A stretch of 64,000 nt of DNA from Agromyces bauzanensis (lineage in GTDB: Bacteria; Actinomycetota; Actinomycetes; Actinomycetales; Microbacteriaceae), in the NCBI RefSeq assembly GCF_014645655.1, contig NZ_BMMD01000012.1, positions 1 to 64,000 of the forward strand. The letters are read 5' to 3'. The position numbers were made by a program, and so were the translations under genes. This document shows positions 24,830 through 33,323 of this stretch, one piece after another (the first letter of the stretch is position 1; each line of letters starts with the position of its first letter). The notes under the pieces were generated by a model. It did not search any database, was not told the DNA's origin, and was given only the letters and a program-made list of their open reading frames with translations.

Positions 24830-24848
24830 GCTCCCAGCGTAGACCGTC

Positions 24849-24885
24849 TTGCACTCGAACTGAACACCGCTTAGACTGCATCTAA
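24849..24885 (+). promoter_or_regulatory. Promoter of the SDR gene with TetR operator
   Basis: TTGCAC (24849-24854), a 17-bp spacer and TAGACT (24872-24877) drive the plus-strand SDR. The palindrome TTAGA-CTGCA-TCTAA (24871-24885) overlaps the -10, the position expected for TetR repression of both divergent genes. Confidence 0.65.
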
Positions 24886-24913
24886 ACAACGATCAGTTCA
24901 CATGGAGGAGCGC

Positions 24914-25960
24914 ATGTCGAAGGGACCGATTCTTGTCACAGGGGTGACCGGCTTCGTCGGAGGCTATGTGGCCCTCGACTTGCTCGACCAGGGATACGAT
25001 GTGCGCGGGACCGTCCGCAACCCGGATCGCGCGGATGTCGCGCACCTCCGCTCCGCCGCCGACAAGGCCGGAACACGGCTCGAACTGGTTGCCGCGTCGC
25101 TCCTCGACGACGATGGCTGGGATGCCGCGGTGGACGGGGTGACGGCGGTCGAGCACGTCGCCTCGCCCGCCCCGAAGTACCGGCCGATGGACGAGGAGGA
25201 GGTCATCCGTCCAGCCGTCGACGGAACGCGACGCGTCCTCCAGGCAGCCGCGCGCGCCGGCGTGAAGCGCATCGCCCTGACCTCCTCCGTCGACGCGATC
25301 CGTGCCGGTCACAACCTGTCGGACGGGCGGGAGCTCTCCGAAGACGTCTGGTCCGTCGTCGAGCGGGCGGAGCCGTACGCGAAGAGCAAGACCATCGCCG
25401 AGCGCGCCGCCTGGGCTGATGCGGCGTCGCTGGGCATCGACCTGACGGTACTGAACCCGAGCCTCATCCTGGGGCCGGTCCAGACGGCAACAACGAACGT
25501 CTCGGTCGACATCATCCGCCAGCTGCTCACCGGCGAGCTCAGCGGGCTGCCACGCCTCGGCTTCGCGCCGGTCGACGTGCGGGACGTCGCGACAGCCCAC
25601 CGCGTCGTGCTCGAGCGCCCGGAGGCGATCGGCCGCCGCTACGTACTGTCCACCGAAGCGATCTGGCTCGCGGACATCGCCCGAGTGCTCGCGGAGGAGT
25701 ACAACCCGAAGGGATACTCCGTCCCCACCCGCGCGATCCCAGGCTGGATCGTCCGCCTCGGCGCACGCTTCGACCCCACGCTCCGCCTCGCCCTCCCTCT
25801 CCTCAACCAGCCCGCACGGAACTCATCCGCCAGGGCTCGCACCGAACTCGGCTGGACCACGCGTGAGACGCGCACCACGATCCTGGAGACCGCTGAATCG
25901 CTCGTCGCTGCCGGAATCGTGAAGCCGGTCGCGACGTTCATCCCCAGCGTTCCTGGTTGA
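24914..25960 (+). CDS. Extended SDR, dihydroflavonol/cinnamoyl reductase-like aldehyde or ketone reductase
   Basis: 348 residues. ILVTGVTGFVGGYVALDLL is the NAD(P)-binding TGxxGxxG motif. RGTVRNPDR follows beta2, where an Arg favours NADPH. IALTSSVDAI and YAKSKTIAE give the Ser-Tyr-Lys catalytic set. The pattern matches the dihydroflavonol-4-reductase/methylglyoxal-reductase-like group. Start: ATG 24914 with GGAGG five bases upstream; an ATG at 24902 lies within that ribosome-binding region. It is controlled by a divergent TetR. Physiological substrate unknown; a carbonyl-detoxifying role is plausible. Confidence 0.85.
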   Translation: MSKGPILVTGVTGFVGGYVALDLLDQGYDVRGTVRNPDRADVAHLRSAADKAGTRLELVAASLLDDDGWDAAVDGVTAVEHVASPAPKYRPMDEEEVIRPAVDGTRRVLQAAARAGVKRIALTSSVDAIRAGHNLSDGRELSEDVWSVVERAEPYAKSKTIAERAAWADAASLGIDLTVLNPSLILGPVQTATTNVSVDIIRQLLTGELSGLPRLGFAPVDVRDVATAHRVVLERPEAIGRRYVLSTEAIWLADIARVLAEEYNPKGYSVPTRAIPGWIVRLGARFDPTLRLALPLLNQPARNSSARARTELGWTTRETRTTILETAESLVAAGIVKPVATFIPSVPG

Positions 25961-26082
25961 CGACGGCCCACAGTATCCCGGGTCCGTCAATGGGTCGTCG
26001 CTGCCTTCCGCCCCAGCCGGCCGATCGCACATGGTGGGTCAGGCCGCGAGAGGGTAGGACCGGAGGCCATCCTCCGTCTCCC

Positions 26083-26577
26083 GTGTGGAACTCGAATGCC
26101 GGACAGGCGGTGGTTGTCACTCGCGCGAGTGCTGGGATCGGGGCGGCCGCGGCGTGGCGCATCTCGGCGGGCGGAGCGACCGTGATCGCGTTGGGCCGAT
26201 CCCGGGCGCGCACGGCCGCGGTCGCCCCGGACCTGGGAACTGATCCGATCGGGGCCGACTTCCCATGCGAGGATCAGGTCAGGATCGCCGCCGAGACCCT
26301 CCTCGACCGCTATCGGAGAACCGATGTGCTCGCGAACAACGCCGGCGGGATCATTCCTCAACGCGAGATCACCAAGGACGGCCACGAGCTGACCTTCCAG
26401 TCCAACCACTCGCTGGATTCCTACCCACACAACTGCTGCTGCCGCGACTGGTCGAGAATGCCCGCGAGTCCGAGGTGCGGATGATCATGACGTCCAGCCT
26501 CGGCAACCATTGAGCGACGGTGAGGCTCGACGGCCTCGAATGGGAGCGACGTCGCTACGGCACCGGCTGAATCGTGT
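26083..26577 (+). pseudogene. Short-chain dehydrogenase remnant with frameshifts
   Basis: One frame reads GQAVVVTRASAGIGAAAAWRI, VIALGRSRART and DVLANNAGGIIPQREI, the Rossmann start of an SDR, with TRASAGIG replacing TGASxGIG. After a frameshift near 26405 another frame continues LAGFLPTQLLLPRLVENA, then VRMIMTSSLGNH and a stop. VRLDGLEWERRRYG beyond it is the next SDR segment, and no YxxxK motif follows. Multiple frame changes make this a dead gene. 25961-26082 and 26578-26758 hold nothing I can support. Confidence 0.7.
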
Positions 26578-26758
26578 ACATCGCCCTCCACGACATGACG
26601 ATCTCGGTCGGCGACAGTCGCTACGAGGTCATGAAACTGCCTTGGGTCCGGGAAGCCTGTGCGGGAGTCATCCTCGCGCGGAATCCTTTCATCGAACGCG
26701 GGCAGCAGTCATCTACCAGGTTTCTGTGTCCGCCGGTACAACCGATCCTATCTTCCGA

Positions 26759-26788
26759 TTGACTGACCAGTCAGTCATTGTCTATTGT
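26759..26788 (+). promoter_or_regulatory. Promoter and TetR operator of the hydrolase-MDR-tetR operon
   Basis: TTGACT (26759-26764) and TATTGT (26783-26788) are 18 bp apart. The perfect palindrome TGACTGAC-CA-GTCAGTCA (26760-26777) fills the spacer and overlaps the -35, a form I associate with TetR-family operators. The start point falls at the ATG at 26796, implying a leaderless message. The operon's last gene is a TetR regulator, the obvious candidate. Confidence 0.75.
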
Positions 26789-26795
26789 GGGTGGC

Positions 26796-27644
26796 ATGAG
26801 CGACGGGTCGACGAGTCGGACGGACCGGGGTCAGCTGATCCCGACCCGTGCGGGCAACGTGTTCGTGAGTGTCGATGAGGGCGACGATGATCGGCTGACG
26901 CTCGTGTTGCTGCCCTCCGGCGGGCATTCCCGCCACGACTGGGACGCCGTCCGGCCGATACTCGCCGCGCACTCTCGCACGGCCGCGCTCGACTGGCCGG
27001 GGCATGGCGACTCACCGCCACCGGACTCGCACTGGATGGCGGATTCCGACGGCTTCGCGGATGTCGTCGAGGACGTGGTCGATGCGGTGACCGGTGGTCC
27101 GGTCGCGCTGGTCGGCAACTCGGTCGGCGGCTTCGCCGCCGCACGGTTCGCCCTCCGGCACCCCGAGCGCACTCGCGCGCTGATCCTTGTCGACACCGGC
27201 GGATTCATCCCGATCACACTGAAGGTGCGGCTGTTCGACTGGGCGATGGGGCATCCGCGATTCCTGCGCGCGATCTACCCCCGATTCGCCCACTGGTACG
27301 TGCGCGCCGACACCCCGGAGGCGAGGACGGCAGAGCAGACGGCGGTCGCGATCGCGACCAAGCCGGGGGTTTCAGAACTGCTCAGCGTCCTGTGGCGGGG
27401 CTTCTCCGAGCCGTCCGCGAGCCTGCTCGGCGAGGTGGAGCAGATTACCGCGCCGACGCTCGTCGTGTGGGGCGCGCGCGACCCGGTCATCCCGGTCAGC
27501 GCTGGCCGGGAGTTGGCTGCCCGGCTGACGGACGCACACCTGTCGGTCCTCGACACCGGCCACGTCCCGGCGGCGAGCCGGCCCGCCGAGTTCCTCGAAG
27601 CGGTCCTTCCGTTCCTCCTCGGCGTTGCAGAGGCCAGGCGATGA
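26796..27644 (+). CDS. Alpha/beta-hydrolase fold protein
   Basis: 282 residues. LLPSGGHSRHDWDAVRPIL is the oxyanion region, VALVGNSVGGFAAARFAL contains the nucleophile elbow G-N-S-V-G-G, PTLVVWGARDPVIP carries the Asp, and the late VLDTGHVPAAS supplies the catalytic His. No signal peptide. Substrate (ester, lactone, epoxide or haloalkane) cannot be told. It is the first gene of a three-gene operon with an MDR oxidoreductase and a TetR regulator, under a palindromic operator. Start ATG 26796 coincides with the predicted transcription start. Confidence 0.85.
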   Translation: MSDGSTSRTDRGQLIPTRAGNVFVSVDEGDDDRLTLVLLPSGGHSRHDWDAVRPILAAHSRTAALDWPGHGDSPPPDSHWMADSDGFADVVEDVVDAVTGGPVALVGNSVGGFAAARFALRHPERTRALILVDTGGFIPITLKVRLFDWAMGHPRFLRAIYPRFAHWYVRADTPEARTAEQTAVAIATKPGVSELLSVLWRGFSEPSASLLGEVEQITAPTLVVWGARDPVIPVSAGRELAARLTDAHLSVLDTGHVPAASRPAEFLEAVLPFLLGVAEARR

Positions 27645-28582
27645 CCGCGGGGGCGATGCGTGCGGCGGTCGTCGCCGAGCTGGGCGGCGCCCCCGAGGCC
27701 GCAGTCTGGGCATCACCTGATCCCGGTGCCGGCCAGGCCCTGATCCGGGTGAGCGCGGCGGCGCTGAATGCCGTCGATCTGCTCATCTCTGGGGGTCGCC
27801 ACCCGGCCGGGTCACCGCCGCTGCCGCACGTGCCCGGTGTCGAAGGGGTCGGCGTCGTCCTGCGCGCGCCGACGATCGCCGCCGGGACGCGGGTCCGGTT
27901 CCAGGTGCTCGGAGGTTTCGCCCAGGGTTCGCTCGCCGAGCTGATCGCAGTCGACGAGGCCGCGTGCGTCGAGGTCCCCGACGGCATCGACGACGAGACG
28001 GCTGCCGCGGCTGGCGTCGTCGGTGTCAGCGCGCTGGTCGCCCTCCGCGATCGCGCCCTGCTCCAGCCGGGTCAGCGCGTGCTCGTGCTCGGCGCCACCG
28101 GCGCCTTCGGCCGCATGCTCGTCCAGTTCGCCCGGCTGCTCGGGGCGAGCCGGGTCGTCGCCGCCGGCCGTGACCGCGATCGCCTCGAGCCGCTTCTCGC
28201 CATCGGCGCCGACGAGACCCTGACGCTCGACGCGCTCGCGGGCAGTTACGACCTCGTCGTCGATCCGCTCTGGGGGCCGGCCGCCGCTACGGCACTCGGC
28301 GTGCTCGCGCCTGGCGGTACGCTGCTCAACGTTGGCCAGGCCGCGGCGGCGACGAGCGAGCTCGACGCCGGCCTGCTGCGGCACACCGGTGCTCACGTCC
28401 TCGGCTTCAGCGGGACGCGGCTCGCCCCGGATGCCGTCGCGGCGGCGTATCGTGAGATCGCGGCGCATCTCGCAGCGGGGCGGGTCCGGATCGAGTCGGC
28501 CGCCTACCCGCTGTCCGACATCGCGAGCGCCTGGGACGTACAGGCCGGATCGCCCGGCCACAAGGTCATCCTCGTACCGTAG
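27641..28582 (+). CDS. MDR-family quinone oxidoreductase-like protein
   Basis: 313 residues. The GroES-like domain has AALNAVDLLISGGRHP and VPGVEGVGVV. The Rossmann domain has VLVLGATGAFGRMLVQFARLLG, where the usual AxxGVG is GATGAFG. No zinc ligands. The C-terminus LSDIASAWDVQAGSPGHKVILVP is typical of the family. It overlaps the hydrolase stop (ATGA), so expression is coupled. It probably reduces an enone, quinone or similar compound that also induces the TetR system. Confidence 0.83.
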   Translation: MTAGAMRAAVVAELGGAPEAAVWASPDPGAGQALIRVSAAALNAVDLLISGGRHPAGSPPLPHVPGVEGVGVVLRAPTIAAGTRVRFQVLGGFAQGSLAELIAVDEAACVEVPDGIDDETAAAAGVVGVSALVALRDRALLQPGQRVLVLGATGAFGRMLVQFARLLGASRVVAAGRDRDRLEPLLAIGADETLTLDALAGSYDLVVDPLWGPAAATALGVLAPGGTLLNVGQAAAATSELDAGLLRHTGAHVLGFSGTRLAPDAVAAAYREIAAHLAAGRVRIESAAYPLSDIASAWDVQAGSPGHKVILVP

Positions 28583-28601
28583 GGACCCGGAGATCCGCCG
28601 C

Positions 28602-29153
28602 ATGCCAGAGACCACCCACCCCACCCGGCAACTGCTGCTCGACGCCGGCCTTGCCGCCGCCGAGTCCGGAACCCTCGCAGGGACCACGGTCGACGATGTC
28701 GTGCGCGCTGCCGGGGTCTCGAAGGGCACGTTCTACGTGCACTTCACGGACCGCTCCGCCTACCTGGTCGAGCTGCATCGCTCGTTCTACGACGCGCTCG
28801 GTGCCCGGGTGCGCGCGGCGATGACCGACCTGCCGCCCGGCGCGGATCGGCTCAGGCGCGGCACCGAGGTCTACCTCAATGCGTGTCTGAGCGCACGAGG
28901 CGTCAGGGCGATGCTGCTCGACGTCCGCAGTGACCCTGTCGTTGCCGTCCGCATTCGCGAGCACAATGCGCACTACCTCGACCTCGTCGCCGAGGACCTC
29001 GACGCGCTCGCTACGCCGGATCCCGGGTCGGCCGGGCGGCTGTTCGTCGCTGCCGTCCATGAGACGGCGCTCGCCGAGCTCGAGGAGGGCCGTGAGCAGC
29101 CCAGACTCCGGCGGGCGCTCTGGCGCATCGCAAGGATCGCGCCTACCCGATGA
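28602..29153 (+). CDS. TetR-family transcriptional regulator
   Basis: 183 residues. The DNA-binding domain is TTVDDVVRAAGVSKGTFYVHFTDRSAYLVELH, a standard TetR helix-turn-helix with GTFYVHF. The C-terminal ligand domain is short. It lies 19 bp after the MDR gene in the same direction, so it is the third gene of the operon and very likely binds the TGACTGAC palindrome at 26760. The intergenic stretch 29154-29283 holds no recognisable gene. Confidence 0.86.
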   Translation: MPETTHPTRQLLLDAGLAAAESGTLAGTTVDDVVRAAGVSKGTFYVHFTDRSAYLVELHRSFYDALGARVRAAMTDLPPGADRLRRGTEVYLNACLSARGVRAMLLDVRSDPVVAVRIREHNAHYLDLVAEDLDALATPDPGSAGRLFVAAVHETALAELEEGREQPRLRRALWRIARIAPTR

Positions 29154-29283
29154 CGTCGGAGCCGAGCAGGCGGATCACGCCGTCGGCCTCGTGACCGGCA
29201 CGGGCGAGGAGTGCGAGGCGCTGGACGAACGCCGAGCCCGTGGCCGATTTAGTCACCACTGGCGGTCATGGTCGGACTGCGAA

Positions 29284-29301
29284 CATAATTGAACCGGTTC
29301 A
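29284..29301 (+). promoter_or_regulatory. GH36 promoter -10 box and LacI-type operator (site 4)
   Basis: CATAAT (29284-29289) is a good -10 box; no clear -35 is seen upstream. The perfect palindrome TGAACCGGTTCA (29290-29301) begins right after it and covers the start point, the same layout as at the importer promoter. Confidence 0.75.
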
Positions 29302-29357
29302 GCACCCATTGTTCGACTGCGTCGGACTGCGGCGGTCGGCGTACAGGAATGAGAAAG

Positions 29358-31451
29358 ATGAGCGACATCATCGAGTGGGGGAACAGTGCCGTCACCCTGC
29401 GGATCGCCCTGGACGGCGAGGGCCGCGCCGTGATCGTGGGGCTCGACCTCACCGGAACCGCTCCCGACGACATCCCAGCCCGCATCGCCACGACGCCGAG
29501 CGAGGTTCTGGTCGCAGGCGGCCGGCTGCCGACGGCGCAGCGGCACATCGCACTCGGCACGTCGCTCGAGCTGCGCTACGTCAGCCACGAGATCGCCACG
29601 AATCTCGCCGGGTCGACCCTCGAGCTCGTCCAGCGCGCCCGAAGCGGGATTCGCCTCCGCACGACGTTCACGACGTATGGCGAGTTGCCGGTCATCCGGG
29701 TGTTGCAGGAAGTCACCAACGACTCCGAGACACCCGTGACACTCGAGCACCTCTCGAGCCTCACGCTCAATGGCTTCGTGCGGTTCCGCGACGCGGACTG
29801 GCGAGAACGCACTCGCCTTCGCATCCCTCACAACACGTTCTACGCGGAGTTCAACTGGACCGAGCACACGCTTCCATCGCTCGGGATCGTCGACGTCGGA
29901 TTCGCCGAGACCGGCGACCATTCCTCGAAGTCCCGCATCTGCGTCTCCAACGTCGGCTCGCAGTCGACGACGGAGTACCTGCCGATGGGCGCCCTCCAGG
30001 ACCTCGGTCGTGACCGTACGTGGGCGTGGCAGATCGAGGCGAACGGGTCCTGGCAGTGGGAGGTCGGCGACCACCTCGCTGCGATCTATCTGTCGGCCGG
30101 CGGTCCGAACGACCAGGAGCATCACTGGCACCGCGTACTCGCGCCCGGCGAGTCGTTCTCCGCGGCGCCGCTTGCGATGGCATGCACGCCAGGCCGCCTC
30201 GAGGACGCGCTGCAGGCGCTCACACGCTACCGGCGGGTCGTGCGGCGACCGAATGAGGACGACGAACGCCTCCCGATCGTCTTCAACGACTTCATGAACT
30301 CCCTGATGGGCGATCCGACCGAAGAGCGTCTCCTCCCTGTGATCACAGCTGCTGCGGCGGCGGGGAGCGAGTACTTCTGCGTTGACGCCGGGTGGTACGC
30401 CGACGAGGCCGGGTGGTGGGACACCGTCGGCGAGTGGCGGGAGTCGTCGGTTCGCTTCCCCCACGGCTTCGTTCGGATCTTCGATGCGATCCGAGATGCG
30501 GGCATGATCCCGGGACTCTGGCTCGAGCCGGACGTCGTGGGCGTCGAGAGCCCCGTGGCGGCGGAGTTGCCGCCCGAAGTCTTCTTCCAGCGCCACGGCG
30601 CGCGCGTCGACAGCCTAGGTCGGCATCAGCTGGACTTTCGCAATCCCGCTGTCGTCCGGAGACTGGACTGGATCGTGGATCGCCTGATCGGCGACTATGG
30701 GCTTGGCTACCTGAAGTTCGACTACAACATCAACGGTGGCATCGGTACGGACGTCGATGCCGACAGTTCCGGCGACGCCCTCCTGGAGCACCATCGTGCG
30801 TTCCTCAGGTGGATCCGCGCCCTGTTCGAGCGTCATCCCGGGCTCGTGATCGAGGACTGCGCCAGCGGCGGCGCGCGCGTCGACTACGCGACGCTGGCCG
30901 AGTTCTCGATCCTCTCGACGAGTGATCAAGCGGACCACGTCCGCTATGCGACGATCGCGGCGGGCGCGCCGAGCGGCGTGACGCCGGAGCAAGCGGGAGT
31001 CTGGGTATACCCGCAGCCCGAGTTCGGCCGCGAAGAGCTGCGCTTCGCGATCGTGAACGGGATGCTGGCGCGCCCGCAGCTGAGCGGCGGCATGTGGAAG
31101 CTCGACGAGTCCCAGTTGGCCACGGTGGCCGAGGCGATGGCGATCTATCGAAGCTATCGGGACCGCATACCCGAGATGGTCCCGGTGTGGCCTCTCGGCC
31201 TGCCCGGCTGGTATGACGACTGGGTGGTGCAGGGTCTTTCCGGCGACAACGGAATACTGCTGGCGGTGTGGCGGCGAGGCGGCGGGCCCGACACCATCCG
31301 CGTACCGTTGCCGGGATCGGAGCCGGGACCACGTGTCAATGTGCTGTTCCCCACCGACGTGGCGACCGGTCTCGAGTGGGACGACGAAGGGGCGTGCCTC
31401 CTGGTCACGCTACCCGAGCCGCTTGCGGCGCGCCTTATCGGGATCGGATGA
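29358..31451 (+). CDS. Alpha-galactosidase, glycoside hydrolase family 36
   Basis: 697 residues with the GH36 layout: N-terminal beta-supersandwich (FTTYGELPVIRVLQEVTN), TIM barrel from about residue 315, small C-terminal beta domain. GLGYLKFDYN carries the nucleophile Asp (about D455), EDCASGGARVDYATLAEF the substrate-binding Cys/Gly stretch, and STSDQAD the acid/base Asp (about D523). YFCVDAGWY and GLWLEPDVV are further GH36 blocks. No signal peptide. It removes alpha-galactose from imported oligosaccharides. Start: ATG 29358 has AGGA nine bases upstream; ATG 29349 is the alternative. Single gene under LacI site 4, ended by a strong hairpin. Confidence 0.87.
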   Translation: MSDIIEWGNSAVTLRIALDGEGRAVIVGLDLTGTAPDDIPARIATTPSEVLVAGGRLPTAQRHIALGTSLELRYVSHEIATNLAGSTLELVQRARSGIRLRTTFTTYGELPVIRVLQEVTNDSETPVTLEHLSSLTLNGFVRFRDADWRERTRLRIPHNTFYAEFNWTEHTLPSLGIVDVGFAETGDHSSKSRICVSNVGSQSTTEYLPMGALQDLGRDRTWAWQIEANGSWQWEVGDHLAAIYLSAGGPNDQEHHWHRVLAPGESFSAAPLAMACTPGRLEDALQALTRYRRVVRRPNEDDERLPIVFNDFMNSLMGDPTEERLLPVITAAAAAGSEYFCVDAGWYADEAGWWDTVGEWRESSVRFPHGFVRIFDAIRDAGMIPGLWLEPDVVGVESPVAAELPPEVFFQRHGARVDSLGRHQLDFRNPAVVRRLDWIVDRLIGDYGLGYLKFDYNINGGIGTDVDADSSGDALLEHHRAFLRWIRALFERHPGLVIEDCASGGARVDYATLAEFSILSTSDQADHVRYATIAAGAPSGVTPEQAGVWVYPQPEFGREELRFAIVNGMLARPQLSGGMWKLDESQLATVAEAMAIYRSYRDRIPEMVPVWPLGLPGWYDDWVVQGLSGDNGILLAVWRRGGGPDTIRVPLPGSEPGPRVNVLFPTDVATGLEWDDEGACLLVTLPEPLAARLIGIG

Positions 31452-31488
31452 CGCGTCGCCGCTCACGCGGCCGGCGACGAGACTCCGG

Positions 31489-31525
31489 GCACATCGCCCG
31501 TCCCGCGTGCGGACGGGCGATGTGC
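31489..31525. terminator. Bidirectional terminator between GH36 and GH16 genes
   Basis: A perfect 15-bp stem, GCACATCGCCCGTCC (31489-31503) and GGACGGGCGATGTGC (31511-31525), has a 7-base loop. It lies between two convergent genes and can act for both. It lacks a T-tract, as is usual in high-GC actinobacteria. Confidence 0.85.
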
Positions 31526-31542
31526 GCGGACGGGGATCGCCG

Positions 31543-33207
31543 TCAGCCCCCCGGGGCCGGCGAGAGCTCCGCAGCGGTGACCGCGCCGAGCTGGTAGACC
31601 CTGACGTGGTCGACGTCGAACGCTGCGGGGAGCTTGTCCACTTCCTCGCCGTTGTGCCCGCCCCACCGTCCGCCGAACGCGTGGTTCAGCAGCAGCGTGC
31701 CGGGATTGGCGAGCGGTCCGTCCACGCCGCTGCCGGGCAGGCCCCAGCGATACGTCGCGCACGCGAACTTCTCGCCGTCGGCAAAGAAGCAGACGCGGTC
31801 GGGATACCAGGCGGCACCGACCTCGACCCACTCTCCTGCGAGGCCGCGATCGGCGTGCCAGTCGTGATACGTCGTGTCGAACCCGACCTCGTCGCCCGCC
31901 GAGCCGTCGAGCACGTCGCCGAAGTCGAACCATGTGATGGGTCCGCACTCGTTCCCGCACAGGTAGTCGACGAGTCCGACATGGTACTGATTGTCGAACT
32001 GGCCACCGGTCGGGAAGGTCCCGTCGTTGTTGTAGGGACCCTCGTAGAAGTCGATCTCCGGAGGCCAGCCGATGGGGATGGTACCGTCACCGAAGCCGTT
32101 GATCGTCCAGAACGCGGGGAACGTGCCGAGCACCTTGGGCGCACGGACCCGGGCCGTGAGGTAGAGCGGCGCGTCCCACGTCGGGAGGAACTCCTCCTTG
32201 GATCGGATCATCGCCGACTCGTACTGCAGCACGGGCGCATCCTGCCGCGTGTGGGTGGCCCACAGCGAGAGGTAGCCGTCCTGCACGGTGTGGAGCTCCT
32301 GCCCCTCGCTGTTGACGTCGCGGTAGACCTCCTCCTCCTGTGGCAGCTCCCATTCCGGTGCGTTCGGCGCCGGGCGGATGTCGAAGCCGCCGAGCGTGTC
32401 GTGAAAGCCATACGCGGGCGGGTACGCCCGGGAGAAGTCGTAGGTGCCGTCGCCGTTGTCCAGGACGCCGGTGTTCTCCGAGATCTCCTCGATCCTGGTG
32501 TCGTACCAGCCGGCGATCGCGGTCTCGCCTGCGGCCGCGGCTTTCGCGGACTCATCCTTGTACTGGTTGAGGATGGTCGTCGTCCGGCCCGTCTCCCGCT
32601 CGGTGAGCGGCGCGATGTGGTAGCAGCCGGGATCCGAACTCGTCAGCTCCTCCTGCGAGGGCTGGGATGTCGGCTCCCAGAACTGGTACCTCGTACACCA
32701 GTCGTCGCGATCGAGCTCCGACCCGCTGAACTCGTCGGAGAAGACGAGCTCTGCGCCGGAGGGGTGTGCGTCCGCGCCGGTGTTGTCGACCTTCACGAGA
32801 ACCGTCTCGATCACCTGCGGGAGCGTCGTCGAGGAGCTCCAGCCGATCGCGACGAGCGCGCGGTAACCATCCTCGAGCTGCAGGGTGTCGACAGTCGCGG
32901 TGGCGGATGCGCCGTCCGGCGCGACATCCGCGACGGCCAGCTCCTTCCCATGTGAGTAGAGCACGACCTTGCCGAGGTTGGCGCCGGAGAACGCGAACTC
33001 GGTCGTGTCCGACACCGTGGATCGCGGTGCGGGCGACTCGAGCTCGAGGGTGGCCTTCGACGAGTGGGAGCTGCCGAAGGTGAGGGATGCTGCTGAGGCT
33101 GCCGGTGTCGCGAACAGGACGGCTGCGATCCCCGCGCTCAACGCGAGAACAGCCGTACCGATTCGGCGACTGCGTCGGCGCCAGAGGTGAACCGGTTCAG
33201 TTTTCAT
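31543..33207 (-). CDS. Secreted glycoside hydrolase family 16 enzyme
   Basis: 554 residues. The N-terminus (RRRSRRIGTAVLALSAGIAAVLF...ASAAS) is a signal peptide with a double-arginine start. An Ig-like domain (about 45-150) follows, then a GH16 jelly roll. WPPEIDFYEGP matches the GH16 ExDxxE catalytic motif, with nucleophile about E384 and acid/base about E389. It is an endo-acting enzyme outside the cell; specificity (laminarin, xyloglucan, galactan or other) is not readable and the many inserts make it unusual. AGGAAG lies seven bases before ATG 33207. LacI site 5 falls inside codons 3-7. Probably provides oligosaccharides for the importer. Confidence 0.82.
   Translation of the reverse strand: MKTEPVHLWRRRSRRIGTAVLALSAGIAAVLFATPAASAASLTFGSSHSSKATLELESPAPRSTVSDTTEFAFSGANLGKVVLYSHGKELAVADVAPDGASATATVDTLQLEDGYRALVAIGWSSSTTLPQVIETVLVKVDNTGADAHPSGAELVFSDEFSGSELDRDDWCTRYQFWEPTSQPSQEELTSSDPGCYHIAPLTERETGRTTTILNQYKDESAKAAAAGETAIAGWYDTRIEEISENTGVLDNGDGTYDFSRAYPPAYGFHDTLGGFDIRPAPNAPEWELPQEEEVYRDVNSEGQELHTVQDGYLSLWATHTRQDAPVLQYESAMIRSKEEFLPTWDAPLYLTARVRAPKVLGTFPAFWTINGFGDGTIPIGWPPEIDFYEGPYNNDGTFPTGGQFDNQYHVGLVDYLCGNECGPITWFDFGDVLDGSAGDEVGFDTTYHDWHADRGLAGEWVEVGAAWYPDRVCFFADGEKFACATYRWGLPGSGVDGPLANPGTLLLNHAFGGRWGGHNGEEVDKLPAAFDVDHVRVYQLGAVTAAELSPAPGG
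33188..33199. promoter_or_regulatory. LacI-type operator inside the GH16 start region (site 5)
   Basis: Perfect TGAACCGGTTCA covering codons 3-7 (T-E-P-V-H) of the GH16 gene. The palindrome constrains the encoded residues. Repression would work as a roadblock just after initiation, since no upstream copy is visible. Confidence 0.8.
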
Positions 33208-33323
33208 GCGACCTTCCTAGCAGATCCTCCCGCCGGATGTCACGGATCTGCCGAACACGTATGAAACTCGGCATGGCAGACTCGGCCCCGGGTTCGGCGG
33301 CAGGCGCTGACGACTCGCGCCGG

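Noticed and set aside
25957-26004. Possible terminator CGACGGCCCA ... TGGGTCGTCG after the SDR gene
   Set aside because: The loop is over 20 bases and an alternative TTGACG/CGTCAA pairing competes. Not convincing.
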